Shown: positions 15,675 to 26,285, numbered from the stretch's first letter. The stretch is 64,000 nt of DNA from Chelativorans sp. AA-79 (GCF_029457495.1 NZ_CP120361.1:2434001-2498000), one strand, 5' to 3'. Numbers and translations are program-made. The notes: generated from the letters alone by a model not told the origin.

Positions 15675-16499
15675 TCAGGCAAGTCCGGGGCGATCGAGCC
15701 CGGCCGGCGACAATGTGAAGATCTCGCAGCCGTCTTCGGTCACGCCCACGCTGTGCTCGTACTGGGCGGACAGCGAGCGGTCGCGAGTCACCGCCGTCCA
15801 GCCGTCCGACAGAACCTTCACATGCGGCCGGCCGAGATTGATCATGGGCTCGACCGTGAAGATCATGCCGGGCCGCATCTCAACGCCTTCGTTCGGGCTG
15901 CCGTAGTGCAGGATGTTCGGCGCGTCGTGGAAGAGCTGGCCCACGCCGTGGCCGCAGAAGTCGCGCACGACGGAGCAGCGCTGGCCTTCGGCATAGGCCT
16001 GTATGGCCGCGCCGATGGCGCCTGTGCGCGCGCCGGGCTTTACCGCCGCCACACCCAGCATGAGGCACTCATGCGTGACCTCCAGAAGCCGCTCGGCGGC
16101 GCGCTTGATGGTCCCTACCGGATACATGCGGCTCGAATCCCCGTGCCAGCCATCCAGAACATAGGTGACATCGATATTGACGATGTCGCCTTCCTTGAGC
16201 GGCTTGTCGTCCGGGATGCCATGGCAGACCACATGGTTGATCGAGGTGCAGGTGGATTTGGTGTAGCCGCGATAGTTGAGCGTCGCCGGGATCGCCCCAT
16301 GGTCCATGCCGAATTCGAAGACGAAACGGTCGATCGCGTTCGTCGTCACCCCCGGCTTCACGAGCTCGGTCAGCTGGTCGAGACAGCGCGCCGTAAGGCG
16401 GCACGCCCGACGCATGCCCTCGAAGCCCTCCTCGCCATAGAGCCGGATCTGCCCGGTGTTGCGAAGGGGGGCGGTGTCCGCGTCGAGATAAGTAACCAT
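15675..16499 (-). CDS. map: Type I methionine aminopeptidase
   Basis: Removes the initiator methionine from new proteins in the cytosol. 274 residues with the five metal ligands visible: D in NIDVTYVLDGW, D in GDSSRMY, H in GHGVGQLFHDAP, E in FTVEPM and E in YEHSVGV, plus the substrate-site His in CHGIPDD. The start at 16499 overlaps the sfsA stop (TGATG), preferred to a longer frame reaching 16568 inside sfsA. It is co-transcribed with sfsA and radC. Confidence 0.95.
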   Translation of the reverse strand: MVTYLDADTAPLRNTGQIRLYGEEGFEGMRRACRLTARCLDQLTELVKPGVTTNAIDRFVFEFGMDHGAIPATLNYRGYTKSTCTSINHVVCHGIPDDKPLKEGDIVNIDVTYVLDGWHGDSSRMYPVGTIKRAAERLLEVTHECLMLGVAAVKPGARTGAIGAAIQAYAEGQRCSVVRDFCGHGVGQLFHDAPNILHYGSPNEGVEMRPGMIFTVEPMINLGRPHVKVLSDGWTAVTRDRSLSAQYEHSVGVTEDGCEIFTLSPAGLDRPGLA

Positions 16500-17212
16500 C
16501 AGGGCTTGTCCTGGAATTCCATATCGATCAGGCGATCGGGCGTGATCGCGTCTGCAGAGATTTGGCACCCTAGCACGAAAGCTTCAACCCCTGCACCTCT
16601 CGCGCGCGCGAATGCGGCGGCATAGGTCGTGTCGAGGTCGCTGCAGAGCCGGAAACGGGAACAGTCGCCGCGCTGCACCACGTAAATCATCACGGCGCGG
16701 GCGCCGGCTGCGCGCATGGCGGCAAGCTCGTCGAGATGGCGCGCGCCGCGGTCCGTCACCGTGTCGGGAAACTCCGCCAGGCCCTTCTCGCGCATGAAGT
16801 GGACGTTCTTCACCTCCACATAGACAGGCGGACGCTCCGGGTGCTCCAGCAGGAAATCGATGCGCGAGCGCTCGCCATAGCGCTGCTCGGGCTTCATCAC
16901 GGGATAGCTGCCGAGATCACCCACGAGCCCGGCGCGGATCGCCTCCGCCGCCAGCCGGTTCGGCAGGCCGGTATTGATGCCCACCAGCGTTCCGTCCGCC
17001 TCGACGATCTCCAGCATGTAAGGATATTTGCGCTGGGGATTGTTCCACTTGGACAGAAGGACGCGCGAGCCCGGCGCCGTCAGGCCGAGCATCGAGCCGG
17101 TGTTGGGCACCGAAACGGTGCGTTCCGTTCCGTCGGCCAGCACCACGTCGGCAAGGAAGCGCTTGTAGCGGCGGACGAGCCGGGCTTCGGTCAGCGGAGC
17201 GGGAAATTTCAT
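16499..17212 (-). CDS. sfsA: SfsA family DNA/RNA nuclease-like protein
   Basis: 237 residues, full length. Family signatures are [40 protein letters not shown] and [16 protein letters not shown]; the last ones form the PD-(D/E)XK-like site (D, E-V-K). SfsA was named for sugar fermentation stimulation in E. coli, and is annotated as a nucleic-acid-binding nuclease; its physiological role remains vague. It is first in the sfsA-map-radC operon. Confidence 0.92.
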   Translation of the reverse strand: MKFPAPLTEARLVRRYKRFLADVVLADGTERTVSVPNTGSMLGLTAPGSRVLLSKWNNPQRKYPYMLEIVEADGTLVGINTGLPNRLAAEAIRAGLVGDLGSYPVMKPEQRYGERSRIDFLLEHPERPPVYVEVKNVHFMREKGLAEFPDTVTDRGARHLDELAAMRAAGARAVMIYVVQRGDCSRFRLCSDLDTTYAAAFARARGAGVEAFVLGCQISADAITPDRLIDMEFQDKP

Positions 17213-17355
17213 GGGCGGAGGAGGATCATGTGCGCTAAGTCGTGCGTGAATATCGCCGGTGGGGCAGGAAGGTCAAATGCCAAGGCCAGTGACGGCTTGA
17301 CGGGAACGCCGTTGTCCGGCCTCATGTGGAGGATGAGGCAAGAGGGGCAACCGCA

Positions 17356-17766
17356 GTGGCCACGAACCGACTGATGTATTTCCCTTCGGTGGCGGCCGCG
17401 GCCTTGTCCTTCTCGTTGCTCGTTTGTGCGAGTGCCGGTGCGCAGCCTCTCGAATGCGCCGAGATCATCGGCAAGGTCTTCGACGACCAGAACGGCAACG
17501 GCTATCAGGACAAGGGCGAGCAGGGCCTTGCAGGTGTGCGCATCGTCACGCCCAAGGGCTGGATCGTCATCACGGACGAGCGCGGGCGTTTCCATGTGGC
17601 CTGCGCCGATCTGCCCGAGGGCCCCACGGGATCGAACTTCGTCATGAAGGTCGACACGCGCTCGCTGCCGACGGGCTACCGGCTCACGACCGAGAATCCG
17701 CGCATGGTGCGTCTGACCGCGGGCAAGCTCGCCAAGCTCAATTTCGGTGCAACCGCCGCGCCCTGA
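17356..17766 (+). CDS. Secreted hypothetical with SdrD/Cna B-like repeat
   Basis: About 136 residues. A signal peptide ([20 protein letters not shown], cleavage near AGA-QP) is followed by [36 protein letters not shown] and [15 protein letters not shown], the pattern of SdrD B-like/carboxypeptidase-regulatory beta sandwiches (GxVFxDxNxNGxxDxGE, a calcium-loop-like motif). A GTG at 17356 with GAGGGG-like sequence upstream is chosen; 17326 and 17374 (ATG) are alternatives. It probably acts in the periplasm or cell surface as a small adhesion or scaffold domain. Function unknown. Confidence 0.75.
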   Translation: MATNRLMYFPSVAAAALSFSLLVCASAGAQPLECAEIIGKVFDDQNGNGYQDKGEQGLAGVRIVTPKGWIVITDERGRFHVACADLPEGPTGSNFVMKVDTRSLPTGYRLTTENPRMVRLTAGKLAKLNFGATAAP

Positions 17767-17848
17767 GAACGTTGCTTGGCGGTCCTTTTCGCGTTGGAAA
17801 GGCTCGCGCGTTCTGCGGAAGCGGATCGGGGAAAGCGGGCGTGGGAGA

Positions 17849-17923
17849 TGGTGGGCGCGGTAGGGATTGAACCTACGACCCCACCCGTGTGAAGGGTGTG
17901 CTCTCCCGCTGAGCTACGCGCCC
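17849..17923 (-). tRNA. tRNA-Val (anticodon CAC)
   Basis: Read on the minus strand the cloverleaf starts GGGCGCG and closes with CGCGCCC-A-CCA. D arm GCTC...GAGC, anticodon stem CACCC/GGGTG with loop TTCACAC (anticodon CAC) and TΨC loop GTTCAATC are all present. CCA is encoded (17849-17851). It lies alone between the SdrD-like gene and gph. Confidence 0.95.
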
Positions 17924-17978
17924 GCCCGGCGGCAAATCGCCAAGCGCGCGGGGATATAAGGGAGCCCCGGCGGTGAAG

Positions 17979-18674
17979 TCAAGCGGCTGGCTGGCCGGCG
18001 GCGGATTTGATGAGATTGTCCGCCAGTTCCAGCGTCAGATCGTCGAAATGGGAGATGACGATGCTCGGCTCGAATTCGTGCACCGGCCGGTCCGTGTAAC
18101 CGAAATCCACGGCCACCACGGGAATGCCCGCCGCCTTGGCGGTGTCGATGTCCGTGCGCGAATCGCCAACCATGACGGCGCGGTCGCGGTCGCCGCCGGC
18201 GCGCTCGATCGTATCGACGAGGTGGCGCGGGTCGGGCTTGCGGTGCGCGAACGTGTCGGCCCCGCAGATCGCTTCGAACCATTCGGTCATCGAAAGCGCT
18301 TCGAGCAGGGTACGCGACAGCCCCTCGAGCTTGTTGGTGCAGACGGCCATGGCGAAGCCCGTCTCGCCGAAGCGCGAGAGTGCCGCCCGCACGCCGGGAA
18401 AGGGCTGCGAGAGGCCGGGCATCCCGGCGGTGTAGTGCTCTATGAAAAGCCTCTGCAACGCGTCGAGCTCCTCCGCCTTGGTCGGGCGGCCGTGGGCGGC
18501 GAAGGCCCGCTCGATCATCGCGCGGCTTCCCGAGCCCACATAGCGGCGGATCTCTCCGTCTGCCACTTCCGGCACGTCGACCGTGCGCAGGCAATGGTTG
18601 AGGCTGGCGAGGAGGTCCGGCGCCGTGTCGACGAGCGTGCCGTCGAGGTCGAAGACGAGGATCGGGCGTGTCAT
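17979..18674 (-). CDS. gph: Phosphoglycolate phosphatase
   Basis: HAD-superfamily phosphatase that removes 2-phosphoglycolate formed in DNA repair and photorespiratory-type chemistry. Motif [10 protein letters not shown] with the nucleophile and acid aspartates, motif II CTNK, motif III HRKPDP and motif [13 protein letters not shown] are complete. 231 residues, with the helical cap of Gph ([14 protein letters not shown]). It is transcribed away from rpiA, with 159 bases between them. Confidence 0.9.
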   Translation of the reverse strand: MTRPILVFDLDGTLVDTAPDLLASLNHCLRTVDVPEVADGEIRRYVGSGSRAMIERAFAAHGRPTKAEELDALQRLFIEHYTAGMPGLSQPFPGVRAALSRFGETGFAMAVCTNKLEGLSRTLLEALSMTEWFEAICGADTFAHRKPDPRHLVDTIERAGGDRDRAVMVGDSRTDIDTAKAAGIPVVAVDFGYTDRPVHEFEPSIVISHFDDLTLELADNLIKSAAGQPAA

Positions 18675-18833
18675 GAGCGCTTCCTTCTGGTCACTTCAGC
18701 GGATAACCCGGACGGCGCGCCACTTCAAGGAGCAGAGGGCCTGGGGACATCTGCATGGGTCGATGGTGTGGAAAGCCATTTGCGGGACGAAGTGAAACAA
18801 GCTAGGAAGCCCCCCTCTGCTTGCGGGGGCAAG

Positions 18834-19556
18834 ATGGTGCTGGACGCGAACACTTTGAAGACGGAAGCCGCGCGCGCGGCACTCGAGCATGTCGAAGGCG
18901 GGATGACGCTCGGAATCGGCACGGGCTCGACCGCCGAGGCGTTCGTGCGGCTGCTTTCGGAGCGCGTGGCCGCCGGCCTCGATATCGTCGGAGTGCCCAC
19001 GTCGGAGCGCACCGCTGCGCTCTGCCGCGAGCTTTCGGTTCCGCTTTCCTCGCTCGAACAAACCCCGGAACTCGACCTGACGGTGGACGGGGCCGACGAG
19101 GTGGGGCCGGAGCTGTCGCTCATCAAGGGCGGCGGCGGCGCTCTCCTGCGCGAGAAGATCGTGGCTGCGGCCTCGCGCCGCATGATCGTGATCGCTGACG
19201 AGAGCAAGGTGGTGGAGACCCTCGGCCGGTTTCCCCTGCCCATCGAGGTCAACCCCTTCGGCCTGCGCGCCACGGCGATCGCCGTCGAGAGGACCGCGGG
19301 GCGGCTCGGGCTTTCCGGCGCTCTCGAGACGCGCATGGCGGGGGAGAAACCTTTCGTCACCGATGGTGGACATTTCATCATCGATGCATCTTTTGGCCGT
19401 ATTCCAGCGCCAAGAGCACTTGCGGAGGCTCTGAATGCAATTCCCGGCGTCGTGGAGCACGGTCTTTTCATCGGTCTCGCCCATGCGGCGATCATCGCAG
19501 GCAAGGACGGCGTCCGGGCGCTCGACGCCCGGAGCCGAATCGAGGAAATGGAGTAG
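18834..19556 (+). CDS. rpiA: Ribose-5-phosphate isomerase A
   Basis: Interconverts ribose-5-phosphate and ribulose-5-phosphate in the pentose phosphate pathway. 240 residues with [12 protein letters not shown] (phosphate loop), [10 protein letters not shown] (catalytic Asp), [15 protein letters not shown] and the C-terminal [11 protein letters not shown]. Start 18834 is taken from family length; the open frame runs far upstream but there it overlaps gph on the other strand. A short GCCCCC/GGGGGC hairpin lies just before the start. The following gene starts 7 bases after the stop. Confidence 0.93.
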   Translation: MVLDANTLKTEAARAALEHVEGGMTLGIGTGSTAEAFVRLLSERVAAGLDIVGVPTSERTAALCRELSVPLSSLEQTPELDLTVDGADEVGPELSLIKGGGGALLREKIVAAASRRMIVIADESKVVETLGRFPLPIEVNPFGLRATAIAVERTAGRLGLSGALETRMAGEKPFVTDGGHFIIDASFGRIPAPRALAEALNAIPGVVEHGLFIGLAHAAIIAGKDGVRALDARSRIEEME

Positions 19557-19563
19557 AAGCAAG

Positions 19564-20139
19564 ATGAATCTGGCCAGACGCGCTCGCTTGATCGCATTGA
19601 CCGCAGCGATGGCTTTGACCACGATGACGCTGTCGGCCGGTGCCCAGGAGATTTCCGAGGAGCACCTCAAGGCTGCGCGCACGGCGATCGACGCGATCAA
19701 CGCCACCGACCCGTTCGACAACTATCTGCCGGAGGCCGCGGCGACGCTGAAGGCCCAGCTCATCCAGCAGAGCCCGAACCTGGTGAACCTCATCAACGCC
19801 ACGGTGGACGAGAAGGCGCTGGAACTCGCCAGCCGCCGGGCGGACCTGGAGAAGGAGTCCGCGCTCGCCTATGCGCGCATCTTCAGCCAGGAGGACCTGC
19901 AGAACATCGCCACCTTCTACAATTCGCCAACGGGCAAGAAGCTGCTCTCGGACGGGCCGATCGTCACCCGCGAAGTGCTGCAGGCAGCCGAGATCTGGCG
20001 GCGCGGTGTGGTGCGCGACCTGTCCAACTCCGTGGTGGAAACCTTGCAGGCGGCCGCCGGCACCCAGGCGCCGCAGATGCCAGCCGAAGAGCCGGAGGGG
20101 GCGGCGCCGGCGCCGGTGGAGGGCGCAACGTCCAACTGA
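19564..20139 (+). CDS. DUF2059 secreted protein
   Basis: 191 residues with a signal peptide (LIALTAAMALTTMTLSAGAQ). The core ESALAYARIFSQEDLQNIAT, FYNSPTGKKLL is the DUF2059 signature, common in alphaproteobacterial periplasmic proteins of unknown function. An acidic, Pro/Ala-rich tail ends the protein. It follows rpiA by 7 bases, so is co-transcribed, and is closed by a strong terminator. Confidence 0.85.
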   Translation: MNLARRARLIALTAAMALTTMTLSAGAQEISEEHLKAARTAIDAINATDPFDNYLPEAAATLKAQLIQQSPNLVNLINATVDEKALELASRRADLEKESALAYARIFSQEDLQNIATFYNSPTGKKLLSDGPIVTREVLQAAEIWRRGVVRDLSNSVVETLQAAAGTQAPQMPAEEPEGAAPAPVEGATSN

Positions 20140-20168
20140 CGGAAAGTGACCGTTGAACAGAATTGAAG

Positions 20169-20197
20169 GCCCGGCCTGCGCGCCGGGCTTTTCTTTT
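20169..20197 (+). terminator. Rho-independent terminator after rpiA-DUF2059
   Basis: GCCCGGC (20169-20175) pairs with GCCGGGC (20182-20188) around a six-base loop and is followed by TTTTCTTTT. It lies 30 bases after the DUF2059 stop and before gor. Confidence 0.85.
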
Positions 20198-20252
20198 GCG
20201 GCGCGACGTCATAGCTGCAGGGAAACGAAAAACACGAGTGGCGGGTGAGACC

Positions 20253-21644
20253 ATGGCGACTTACGACCTCGACCTCTTTGTCATCGGCGGCGGATCGGGC
20301 GGCGTGCGTGCCGGGCGGCTGGCCGCGGCGATGGGCAAGCGCGTGGCGATCGCGGAGGAATACCGATTCGGCGGCACCTGCGTGATCCGCGGCTGCGTGC
20401 CGAAGAAGCTCTTCGTCTACGCGTCCCAGTTCCCGGAGCATTTCGAGGATGCGGCCGGCTACGGCTGGACCGTCGGAGAAACCAGCTTCGATTGGCCGAC
20501 GCTCGTGGCCAACAAGGACCGTGAGATCGCCCGGCTGGAGGGACTCTACCGCAAGGGCCTCGAAAATGCCGGCGCACGGATCATCGAGGGCAGGGCGGTT
20601 CTCCTCGACCGGCACACGGTGCAGGTCGGCGCCGAGACGCTGACGGCGGAAAACATCCTGATCGCCACCGGCGGCAGGCCCAACCCGCACGAGGCGCTGC
20701 CCGGGCGCGAGCACTGCATCTACTCCAACGAAGCCTTCGACCTGACGGAGCTGCCGCGCACCATCGCCATCGAGGGCGGCGGCTACATCGCCGTCGAATT
20801 CGCCAACATCTTCCACGGGCTCGGCGTCGAGACCACGCTCATCTATCGCGGCAAGGAGATCCTGAGCCGCTTCGACGGGGATGTCCGCCGCGGCCTGCAC
20901 GAAGCCATGGAGGCCAAGGGCATCCGCATCATCTGCCAGGACATCATCGAGAAGGTGGAGAAGCGGGCGGATGGCAGGCTCGACACACAACTGATGTCGG
21001 GCAATGTGGAGACCTTCGACAAGGTCATGCTCGCCATCGGCCGCCTTCCGAACACGGAAGGGCTGGGGCTGGAGAAGACCGGCGTGGAAACCGGCGTGAA
21101 AGGCGAGATCCGCGTTGACGCATATTCACGTACGAGTGTGGAGAATATCTGGGCGATCGGCGACGTCACCGACCGGGTGCAGCTGACGCCCGTCGCCATC
21201 CACGAGGCGATGTGCTTCATCGAGACCGTGTTCAAGGACAATCCGACCGAGGTCGACCATCAGGACATCGCGACGGCGGTGTTCTCGCAGCCGGAGATCG
21301 GCACGGTGGGACTGTCGGAAGAAGATGCGGCGAGGCGTTTCGAGGAGCTCGAGATCTACCGCGCCAGCTTCCGCCCCATGCGCCACACGCTGTCGGGCCG
21401 CCAGGAGAAGATGATCATGAAGCTCGTGGTCGACGCCTCCTCGCGCCGCGTGGTTGGCGCGCACATCCTGGGACCCGATGCCGGCGAGATGGCGCAGCTC
21501 TTGGGCATTGCGATCAAGGGTGAGCTTACCAAGGACGTCTTCGACCGCACCATGGCCGTGCATCCCACCGCCGCGGAAGAGCTGGTGACGATGTACCGGC
21601 CGACCTATCGTGTGAGAAATGGAGAGCGCCTGTACGATCGCTAG
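20253..21644 (+). CDS. gor: Glutathione-disulfide reductase
   Basis: NADPH-dependent flavoenzyme that keeps glutathione reduced. 463 residues: FAD loop [11 protein letters not shown], redox disulfide in GGTCVIRGCVPKK, NAD(P) loop region IAIEGGGYIAVEFA, and the C-terminal HPTAAEELVTM with the catalytic His-Glu pair. The start at 20253 (MATYDLDLF) is chosen because the FAD-binding strand begins there. It stands alone between a terminator and the DAHP synthase gene. Confidence 0.95.
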   Translation: MATYDLDLFVIGGGSGGVRAGRLAAAMGKRVAIAEEYRFGGTCVIRGCVPKKLFVYASQFPEHFEDAAGYGWTVGETSFDWPTLVANKDREIARLEGLYRKGLENAGARIIEGRAVLLDRHTVQVGAETLTAENILIATGGRPNPHEALPGREHCIYSNEAFDLTELPRTIAIEGGGYIAVEFANIFHGLGVETTLIYRGKEILSRFDGDVRRGLHEAMEAKGIRIICQDIIEKVEKRADGRLDTQLMSGNVETFDKVMLAIGRLPNTEGLGLEKTGVETGVKGEIRVDAYSRTSVENIWAIGDVTDRVQLTPVAIHEAMCFIETVFKDNPTEVDHQDIATAVFSQPEIGTVGLSEEDAARRFEELEIYRASFRPMRHTLSGRQEKMIMKLVVDASSRRVVGAHILGPDAGEMAQLLGIAIKGELTKDVFDRTMAVHPTAAEELVTMYRPTYRVRNGERLYDR

Positions 21645-21800
21645 ATCGCGCCGCGTAAGACTGTCGCTCCTCAATTCCAGCGGATCAATTTCACATCGAT
21701 TCGCGGTGAAATGCGGGGTAGTATCCTGGCGAAGCTTCCGGTAAATAGCCGCCAGCCTGCCGGATTATGCCGGGGGCGGACGAAGCTTATGGGTGCTGAC

Positions 21801-23177
21801 ATGACGAAATGGTCGCCGAGTTCCTGGAGAGAGAAGCCGATTCAGCAGGTCCCGGCCTATCCGGACGCTGCCGCGCTGGCCGAGGTCGAGGCTCGCATGG
21901 CGACCTATCCGCCGCTCGTTTTTGCGGGCGAGGCGCGCAAGCTCAAGAGGCAGCTCGCCACCGTCGCCAATGGCGAAGCATTCCTGCTCCAGGGCGGTGA
22001 CTGCGCGGAGAGCTTCTCCGAGCACGGGGCCGACAATATCCGCGATTTCTTCCGCGTTTTCCTGCAGATGGCGGTCGTTCTGACCTTCGGCGGCGCCCAG
22101 CCCGTGGTCAAGGTCGGGCGCATCGCCGGGCAGTTCGCCAAGCCGCGCTCGTCGGACTCCGAGACCAAGGGCGCGGTGACGCTGCCCGCCTACCGCGGCG
22201 ACATCATCAACGGCATCGATTTCTCCGAGAATTCGCGCGTGCCCGATCCGGCGCGCCAGGAGATGGCCTACCGGCAGTCCGCCGCGACGCTCAACCTCCT
22301 GCGCGCCTTCGCCCAGGGCGGCTATGCCAATCTGGAGAACGTGCACAAGTGGATGGTGGGCTTCATCTCCGATAGCCCGCAGGGCGAGCGTTACAAGGCT
22401 CTGGCCGACCGCATATCCGAGACGATGGATTTCATGCGCGCCATCGGCATCAATGCGGAAAGCCATCCCTCGCTGCGCGAGACGGATTTCTACACCAGCC
22501 ACGAGGCCCTGCTTCTCGGCTATGAGGAAGCGCTGACGCGCGTCGATTCCACCTCCGGCGAGTGGTACGCCACCTCCGGCCACATGATCTGGATCGGCGA
22601 CCGTACGCGCCAGCCCGACCACGCCCATGTGGAATATGCCCGCGGCGTGAAGAACCCGCTCGGCCTCAAATGCGGCCCGTCGCTGGAGCCGGACACGCTG
22701 ATCCGCCTCATCGATGCGCTCAATCCGCAGAACGAGGCCGGCCGGCTGACGCTGATCGCACGCTTCGGCGCCGACAAGGTGGCCGATCACCTGCCGAAGC
22801 TCGTTCGCGCGGTCGAGAAGGAAGGCCGCAAGGTGGTGTGGTCCTGCGATCCCATGCACGGCAACACGATCTCGCTCAACGGCTATAAGACGCGGCCCTT
22901 CGACCGGATCCTGAAGGAGGTCGAGACCTTTTTCGAGGTGCACCGGGCCGAAGGCACGCATCCGGGCGGCATCCATGTCGAGATGACCGGCAAGAACGTC
23001 ACCGAGTGCACCGGCGGCGCGCGCGCGATCTCGGCCGACGATCTGCAGGACCGCTACCACACCCATTGTGATCCGCGCCTTAACGCCGACCAGGCGCTGG
23101 AGCTTGCTTTCCTGGTGGCGGAGCTTCTGAAGAAGGATGCCGCTGCGCACCCGCAGAGGAAGGCGGCTGCAGGCTGA
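21801..23177 (+). CDS. aroG: Class II 3-deoxy-7-phosphoheptulonate synthase
   Basis: First step of the shikimate pathway: condenses phosphoenolpyruvate and erythrose-4-phosphate. 458 residues of the plant/alphaproteobacterial type II family: [12 protein letters not shown] (metal Cys), [59 protein letters not shown] and the C-terminal [19 protein letters not shown]. Start 21801 (MTKWSPSSW) is chosen; 21789 is in frame and also possible. The gene symbol follows common usage for type II enzymes in rhizobia and is not certain. Confidence 0.92.
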   Translation: MTKWSPSSWREKPIQQVPAYPDAAALAEVEARMATYPPLVFAGEARKLKRQLATVANGEAFLLQGGDCAESFSEHGADNIRDFFRVFLQMAVVLTFGGAQPVVKVGRIAGQFAKPRSSDSETKGAVTLPAYRGDIINGIDFSENSRVPDPARQEMAYRQSAATLNLLRAFAQGGYANLENVHKWMVGFISDSPQGERYKALADRISETMDFMRAIGINAESHPSLRETDFYTSHEALLLGYEEALTRVDSTSGEWYATSGHMIWIGDRTRQPDHAHVEYARGVKNPLGLKCGPSLEPDTLIRLIDALNPQNEAGRLTLIARFGADKVADHLPKLVRAVEKEGRKVVWSCDPMHGNTISLNGYKTRPFDRILKEVETFFEVHRAEGTHPGGIHVEMTGKNVTECTGGARAISADDLQDRYHTHCDPRLNADQALELAFLVAELLKKDAAAHPQRKAAAG

Positions 23178-23493
23178 GGCCGGCCACTCCCCCCGTCATT
23201 CCCGCCGACCGAACGGAGAGCCGAACGCATTGGGAGGTGCAGCCGGTCTCCGCGGAAACGGGGACGGTTCCGAAGGGTGCGCGGGAGCAGGAAGCACGCC
23301 GATTTCCGCGACGAAAGGATTCTGGATAGCCCTTCGGGGCTTCCGGGATGATGCGTCGGCGTTTCAGCGCTTGCTCGCCCCGTCTTGTTTCATTTCGTCG
23401 CGCACCCACATTGACCGCAGCGTTCAATGCTCTGAAATGTCATCCGCGTCCGCGCCGTGGCATGATGCCGCCAGATCACAGGGGAGATAGTCG
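23178..23493. other. Gene-free spacer with repeat-like sequence
   Basis: 316 bases between DAHP synthase and the GFA gene. GTCATTCCCG near 23,195 and CGGGATGATG near 23,348 look like the ends of a dispersed intergenic palindromic element of the kind common in rhizobia, though the arms match only partly. AGGGGAGATAG just before 23494 supplies a ribosome site for the next gene. No convincing gene seen. Confidence 0.35.
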
Positions 23494-23940
23494 ATGAGCG
23501 AGATCAGGCACGGTGCTTGCCTGTGCGGCGCCGTCCATTTCCGCGCTGCGGGCAAGTTGCGCGGCGTGGTCTATTGCCACTGCTCGCAATGCCGCAGGCA
23601 GACCGGGCACCACTATGCCGCGACCGACGTGGAGGATGCGCGGCTCACCATCGAGGGGGCCGAGAACCTTACCTGGTATGCCGCGTCGGATTTTGCCAGA
23701 CGCGGCTTTTGCCGTATCTGCGGCTCGGCGCTCTTCTGGAAGCGCAACGATGCCGACGTGACATCGATCATGGCCGGCAGCTTCGACCGCCCGAGCGGGC
23801 TCAAGGCGGAGGCGCACATCTTCGTTGCCGACAAGGGTGACTACTATGAAATCACGGATGGGCTGCCGCAATATGCGCGGTCGAGCCCCTCGGTTCCGGT
23901 CGCGGAGGAGGCGCCGGAGAACGACGAAGGGCGAGCATGA
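23494..23940 (+). CDS. GFA family zinc protein
   Basis: 148 residues of the glutathione-dependent formaldehyde-activating enzyme/centromere protein V family. The zinc-binding cysteines are in CLCGAVHF, CHCSQCRRQTG and CRICGSALFW. Most family members have no proven reaction. It overlaps the hemerythrin gene by ATGA, so both are made together, perhaps in a stress or small-thiol context. Confidence 0.88.
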   Translation: MSEIRHGACLCGAVHFRAAGKLRGVVYCHCSQCRRQTGHHYAATDVEDARLTIEGAENLTWYAASDFARRGFCRICGSALFWKRNDADVTSIMAGSFDRPSGLKAEAHIFVADKGDYYEITDGLPQYARSSPSVPVAEEAPENDEGRA

Positions 23941-24530
23941 GCGATCTGCCGAGCGGTCTTCTCATCGACCACCGCACCGGACTGCCGGAGGACCTGCGCT
24001 TCCTGGCGGAAAAATATCCGCGCGAGACCTGGGCCGGCCACGCCAATCTCGGCGAGATGGCGCAGTTCTGGCTGCAGCGGCACGATATGTTCCGCGAACT
24101 GGGCGGGATGCTGCAAAAAAGCGTCTCAGACTATCGTGAGGGGCTTCTGCCGCCGGCCGGGTTTGCGCAGTGGTTCGCGCCGCGCCTCAACTTCTTCCTG
24201 CAGCAGCTCCACGGCCATCATCAGGTGGAGGACCTGCACTATTTTCCTGTGTTCGCGAGGGCGGAGCGGCGGCTGCAGCGTGGTTTCGACATCCTCGACA
24301 GCGACCATCACGTCATCCACGACGCGCTGGAGCGCAACGCGGCAACGGCACGCGAATTCCTCGTTGCCCTGCAACAGGATGCGGACAAGCAACATTTTGC
24401 CGCCGATGCCTATGCGGACGAGAACGAGCGGCTGATCCACATGCTCACTCGCCACCTCCACGACGAGGAAGACCTCATCATCCCGCTGATGCTCGACCGG
24501 GGCGAGGATGCGCTGGGCGTTGCCGGCTGA
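23937..24530 (+). CDS. Hemerythrin domain protein
   Basis: 197 residues with the diiron-site pattern of HHE proteins: WAGHANL near residue 35, HGHHQVEDLHYFPVF in the middle, DSDHHVIHDAL, and HLHDEEDLIIPLML at the end. Such cytosolic proteins bind oxygen, NO or iron in a four-helix bundle. It is translationally coupled to the GFA gene. The specific ligand is unknown. Confidence 0.85.
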   Translation: MSDLPSGLLIDHRTGLPEDLRFLAEKYPRETWAGHANLGEMAQFWLQRHDMFRELGGMLQKSVSDYREGLLPPAGFAQWFAPRLNFFLQQLHGHHQVEDLHYFPVFARAERRLQRGFDILDSDHHVIHDALERNAATAREFLVALQQDADKQHFAADAYADENERLIHMLTRHLHDEEDLIIPLMLDRGEDALGVAG

Positions 24531-24566
24531 GGTGCGACGGTTGCAAGCTTTCGGACCGCAAGCTAG

Positions 24567-26285
24567 ATGAGCTTCATGACCAACGCCGCTCCCGATATCC
24601 TCCGCATCGCCGTCGCGCAGTTGAATCCCACCGTGGGCGACATTACCGGCAATCTCGCCAAGGCGCGCGAAGCGCGGGCGGATGCCTCCCGGCAGGGTGC
24701 GGACCTCGTCCTCTTCACCGAACTCTTCATCGCCGGCTACCCGCCGGAGGACCTGGTGATGAAGCCTGCCTTCGTCACTGCCTGCGAGGAGGCGGTGCGG
24801 GAATTCGCCGCCGATACGGCCGACGGGGGCCCGGGCGTCATCATCGGCACGCCGCTGAAGCGCGAGAGTGGCGTGCACAATTCCGTCATGGTGCTCGACG
24901 GCGGCACGATACTCGCCGAGCGTCACAAGCTTGACCTGCCGAATTACGGCGAGTTCGACGAAAAGCGCGTCTTCCAGGCCGGGCCGAGCATGCCCGGTCC
25001 CGTCAACTTCCGTGGCGTGCGGCTCGGCATCCCGATCTGCGAGGACATCTGGGGCAAGCTCGACGTGTGCGAGACGCTGGCCGAATCGGGTGCGGAGATC
25101 CTGCTCGTCCCGAATGGTTCGCCCTACTACCGCGGCAAGGTGGAGGTGCGCCAGCAGGTCGCGATCGTGCAGGTGATCGAAAGCGGCCTGCCGCTCCTTT
25201 ATGCCAATATGCTCGGCGGGCAGGACGAGCTCGTTTTCGACGGCGCCTCCTTCGCGATTTCAGCGGACAAATCGCTGGCCTTCCAGATGAGCCAGTTCGA
25301 AGAGACGGTGGCCGTCACCACCTGGCGTAGAGGCCGCGACGCCGAAGGCGCGCAAACGGGAGAGCCCGACGGCTGGGTCTGCTCGGACGGCCCGATGGCC
25401 ATCATCCCCGAGAAGGAAGAGGCGGACTATCGCGCCTGCATGCTGGGCCTGCGCGATTATGTGAACAAGAACGGCTTCAGGAATGTCGTGCTTGGCCTTT
25501 CCGGCGGCGTCGATTCCGCGCTCTGCGCGGCACTTGCCGTCGACGCCCTTGGCGAGGAGCGGGTGAGGGCGGTGATGATGCCCTACCGTTACACGTCGAG
25601 GGAATCGCTTCGTGATGCGGAGGACTGCGCACGGGCGCTCGGCTGCCGCTACGACATCGTGCCGATCCACGAGCCGGTGGAGGGTTTCCGCAACGCGCTC
25701 GGCCAACTGTTCGAGGGTACGGAGGAGGGGATTACCGAGGAGAACCTGCAAAGCCGCGCGCGCGGCACGCTGCTCATGGCCATCTCCAACAAGTTCGGCT
25801 CCATGGTGGTGACCACCGGCAACAAGTCGGAGATGTCGGTGGGTTACGCCACGCTCTATGGCGATATGAACGGCGGTTTCAACCCGATCAAGGATCTCTA
25901 CAAGATGCAGGTCTATGCGCTCTGCCGCTGGCGCAACGCGCATGTGCCGCCCACCGCGCTTGGACCTTCCGGCGAGGTGATCCCGTCCGCAATCATCGAC
26001 AAGGCGCCCTCGGCGGAACTGCGCCCCGACCAGACCGACCAGGATTCGCTGCCGCCCTATCCGATGCTCGACGATATCCTCGAATGCCTGGTGGAAAACG
26101 AGATGGGCGTCGACGACATCGTCGCGCGGGGGCACGATCGCGAGCTCGTCCACCGGGTGGAGCACCTGCTCTACGTGGCCGAGTACAAGCGCCGGCAGGC
26201 CGCACCCGGCGTGAAGATCACCAAGAAGAATTTCGGGCGCGACCGCCGCTATCCCATCACGAACAAGTTCCGCGACCGGCAGTAG
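24567..26285 (+). CDS. nadE: Glutamine-dependent NAD+ synthase
   Basis: Last step of NAD synthesis: amidates deamido-NAD+ with ammonia from glutamine. The N-terminal nitrilase-type glutaminase shows E in LFTELFIAGY, K in ERHKLDLPNYGEFDEKR and C in GIPICEDIWG; the synthetase domain has the P-loop LGLSGGVDSALCA and TTGNKSEMSVGY. 572 residues, full length for the two-domain form. Start 24567 or 24576, nine bases later, are equally possible. Confidence 0.95.
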   Translation: MSFMTNAAPDILRIAVAQLNPTVGDITGNLAKAREARADASRQGADLVLFTELFIAGYPPEDLVMKPAFVTACEEAVREFAADTADGGPGVIIGTPLKRESGVHNSVMVLDGGTILAERHKLDLPNYGEFDEKRVFQAGPSMPGPVNFRGVRLGIPICEDIWGKLDVCETLAESGAEILLVPNGSPYYRGKVEVRQQVAIVQVIESGLPLLYANMLGGQDELVFDGASFAISADKSLAFQMSQFEETVAVTTWRRGRDAEGAQTGEPDGWVCSDGPMAIIPEKEEADYRACMLGLRDYVNKNGFRNVVLGLSGGVDSALCAALAVDALGEERVRAVMMPYRYTSRESLRDAEDCARALGCRYDIVPIHEPVEGFRNALGQLFEGTEEGITEENLQSRARGTLLMAISNKFGSMVVTTGNKSEMSVGYATLYGDMNGGFNPIKDLYKMQVYALCRWRNAHVPPTALGPSGEVIPSAIIDKAPSAELRPDQTDQDSLPPYPMLDDILECLVENEMGVDDIVARGHDRELVHRVEHLLYVAEYKRRQAAPGVKITKKNFGRDRRYPITNKFRDRQ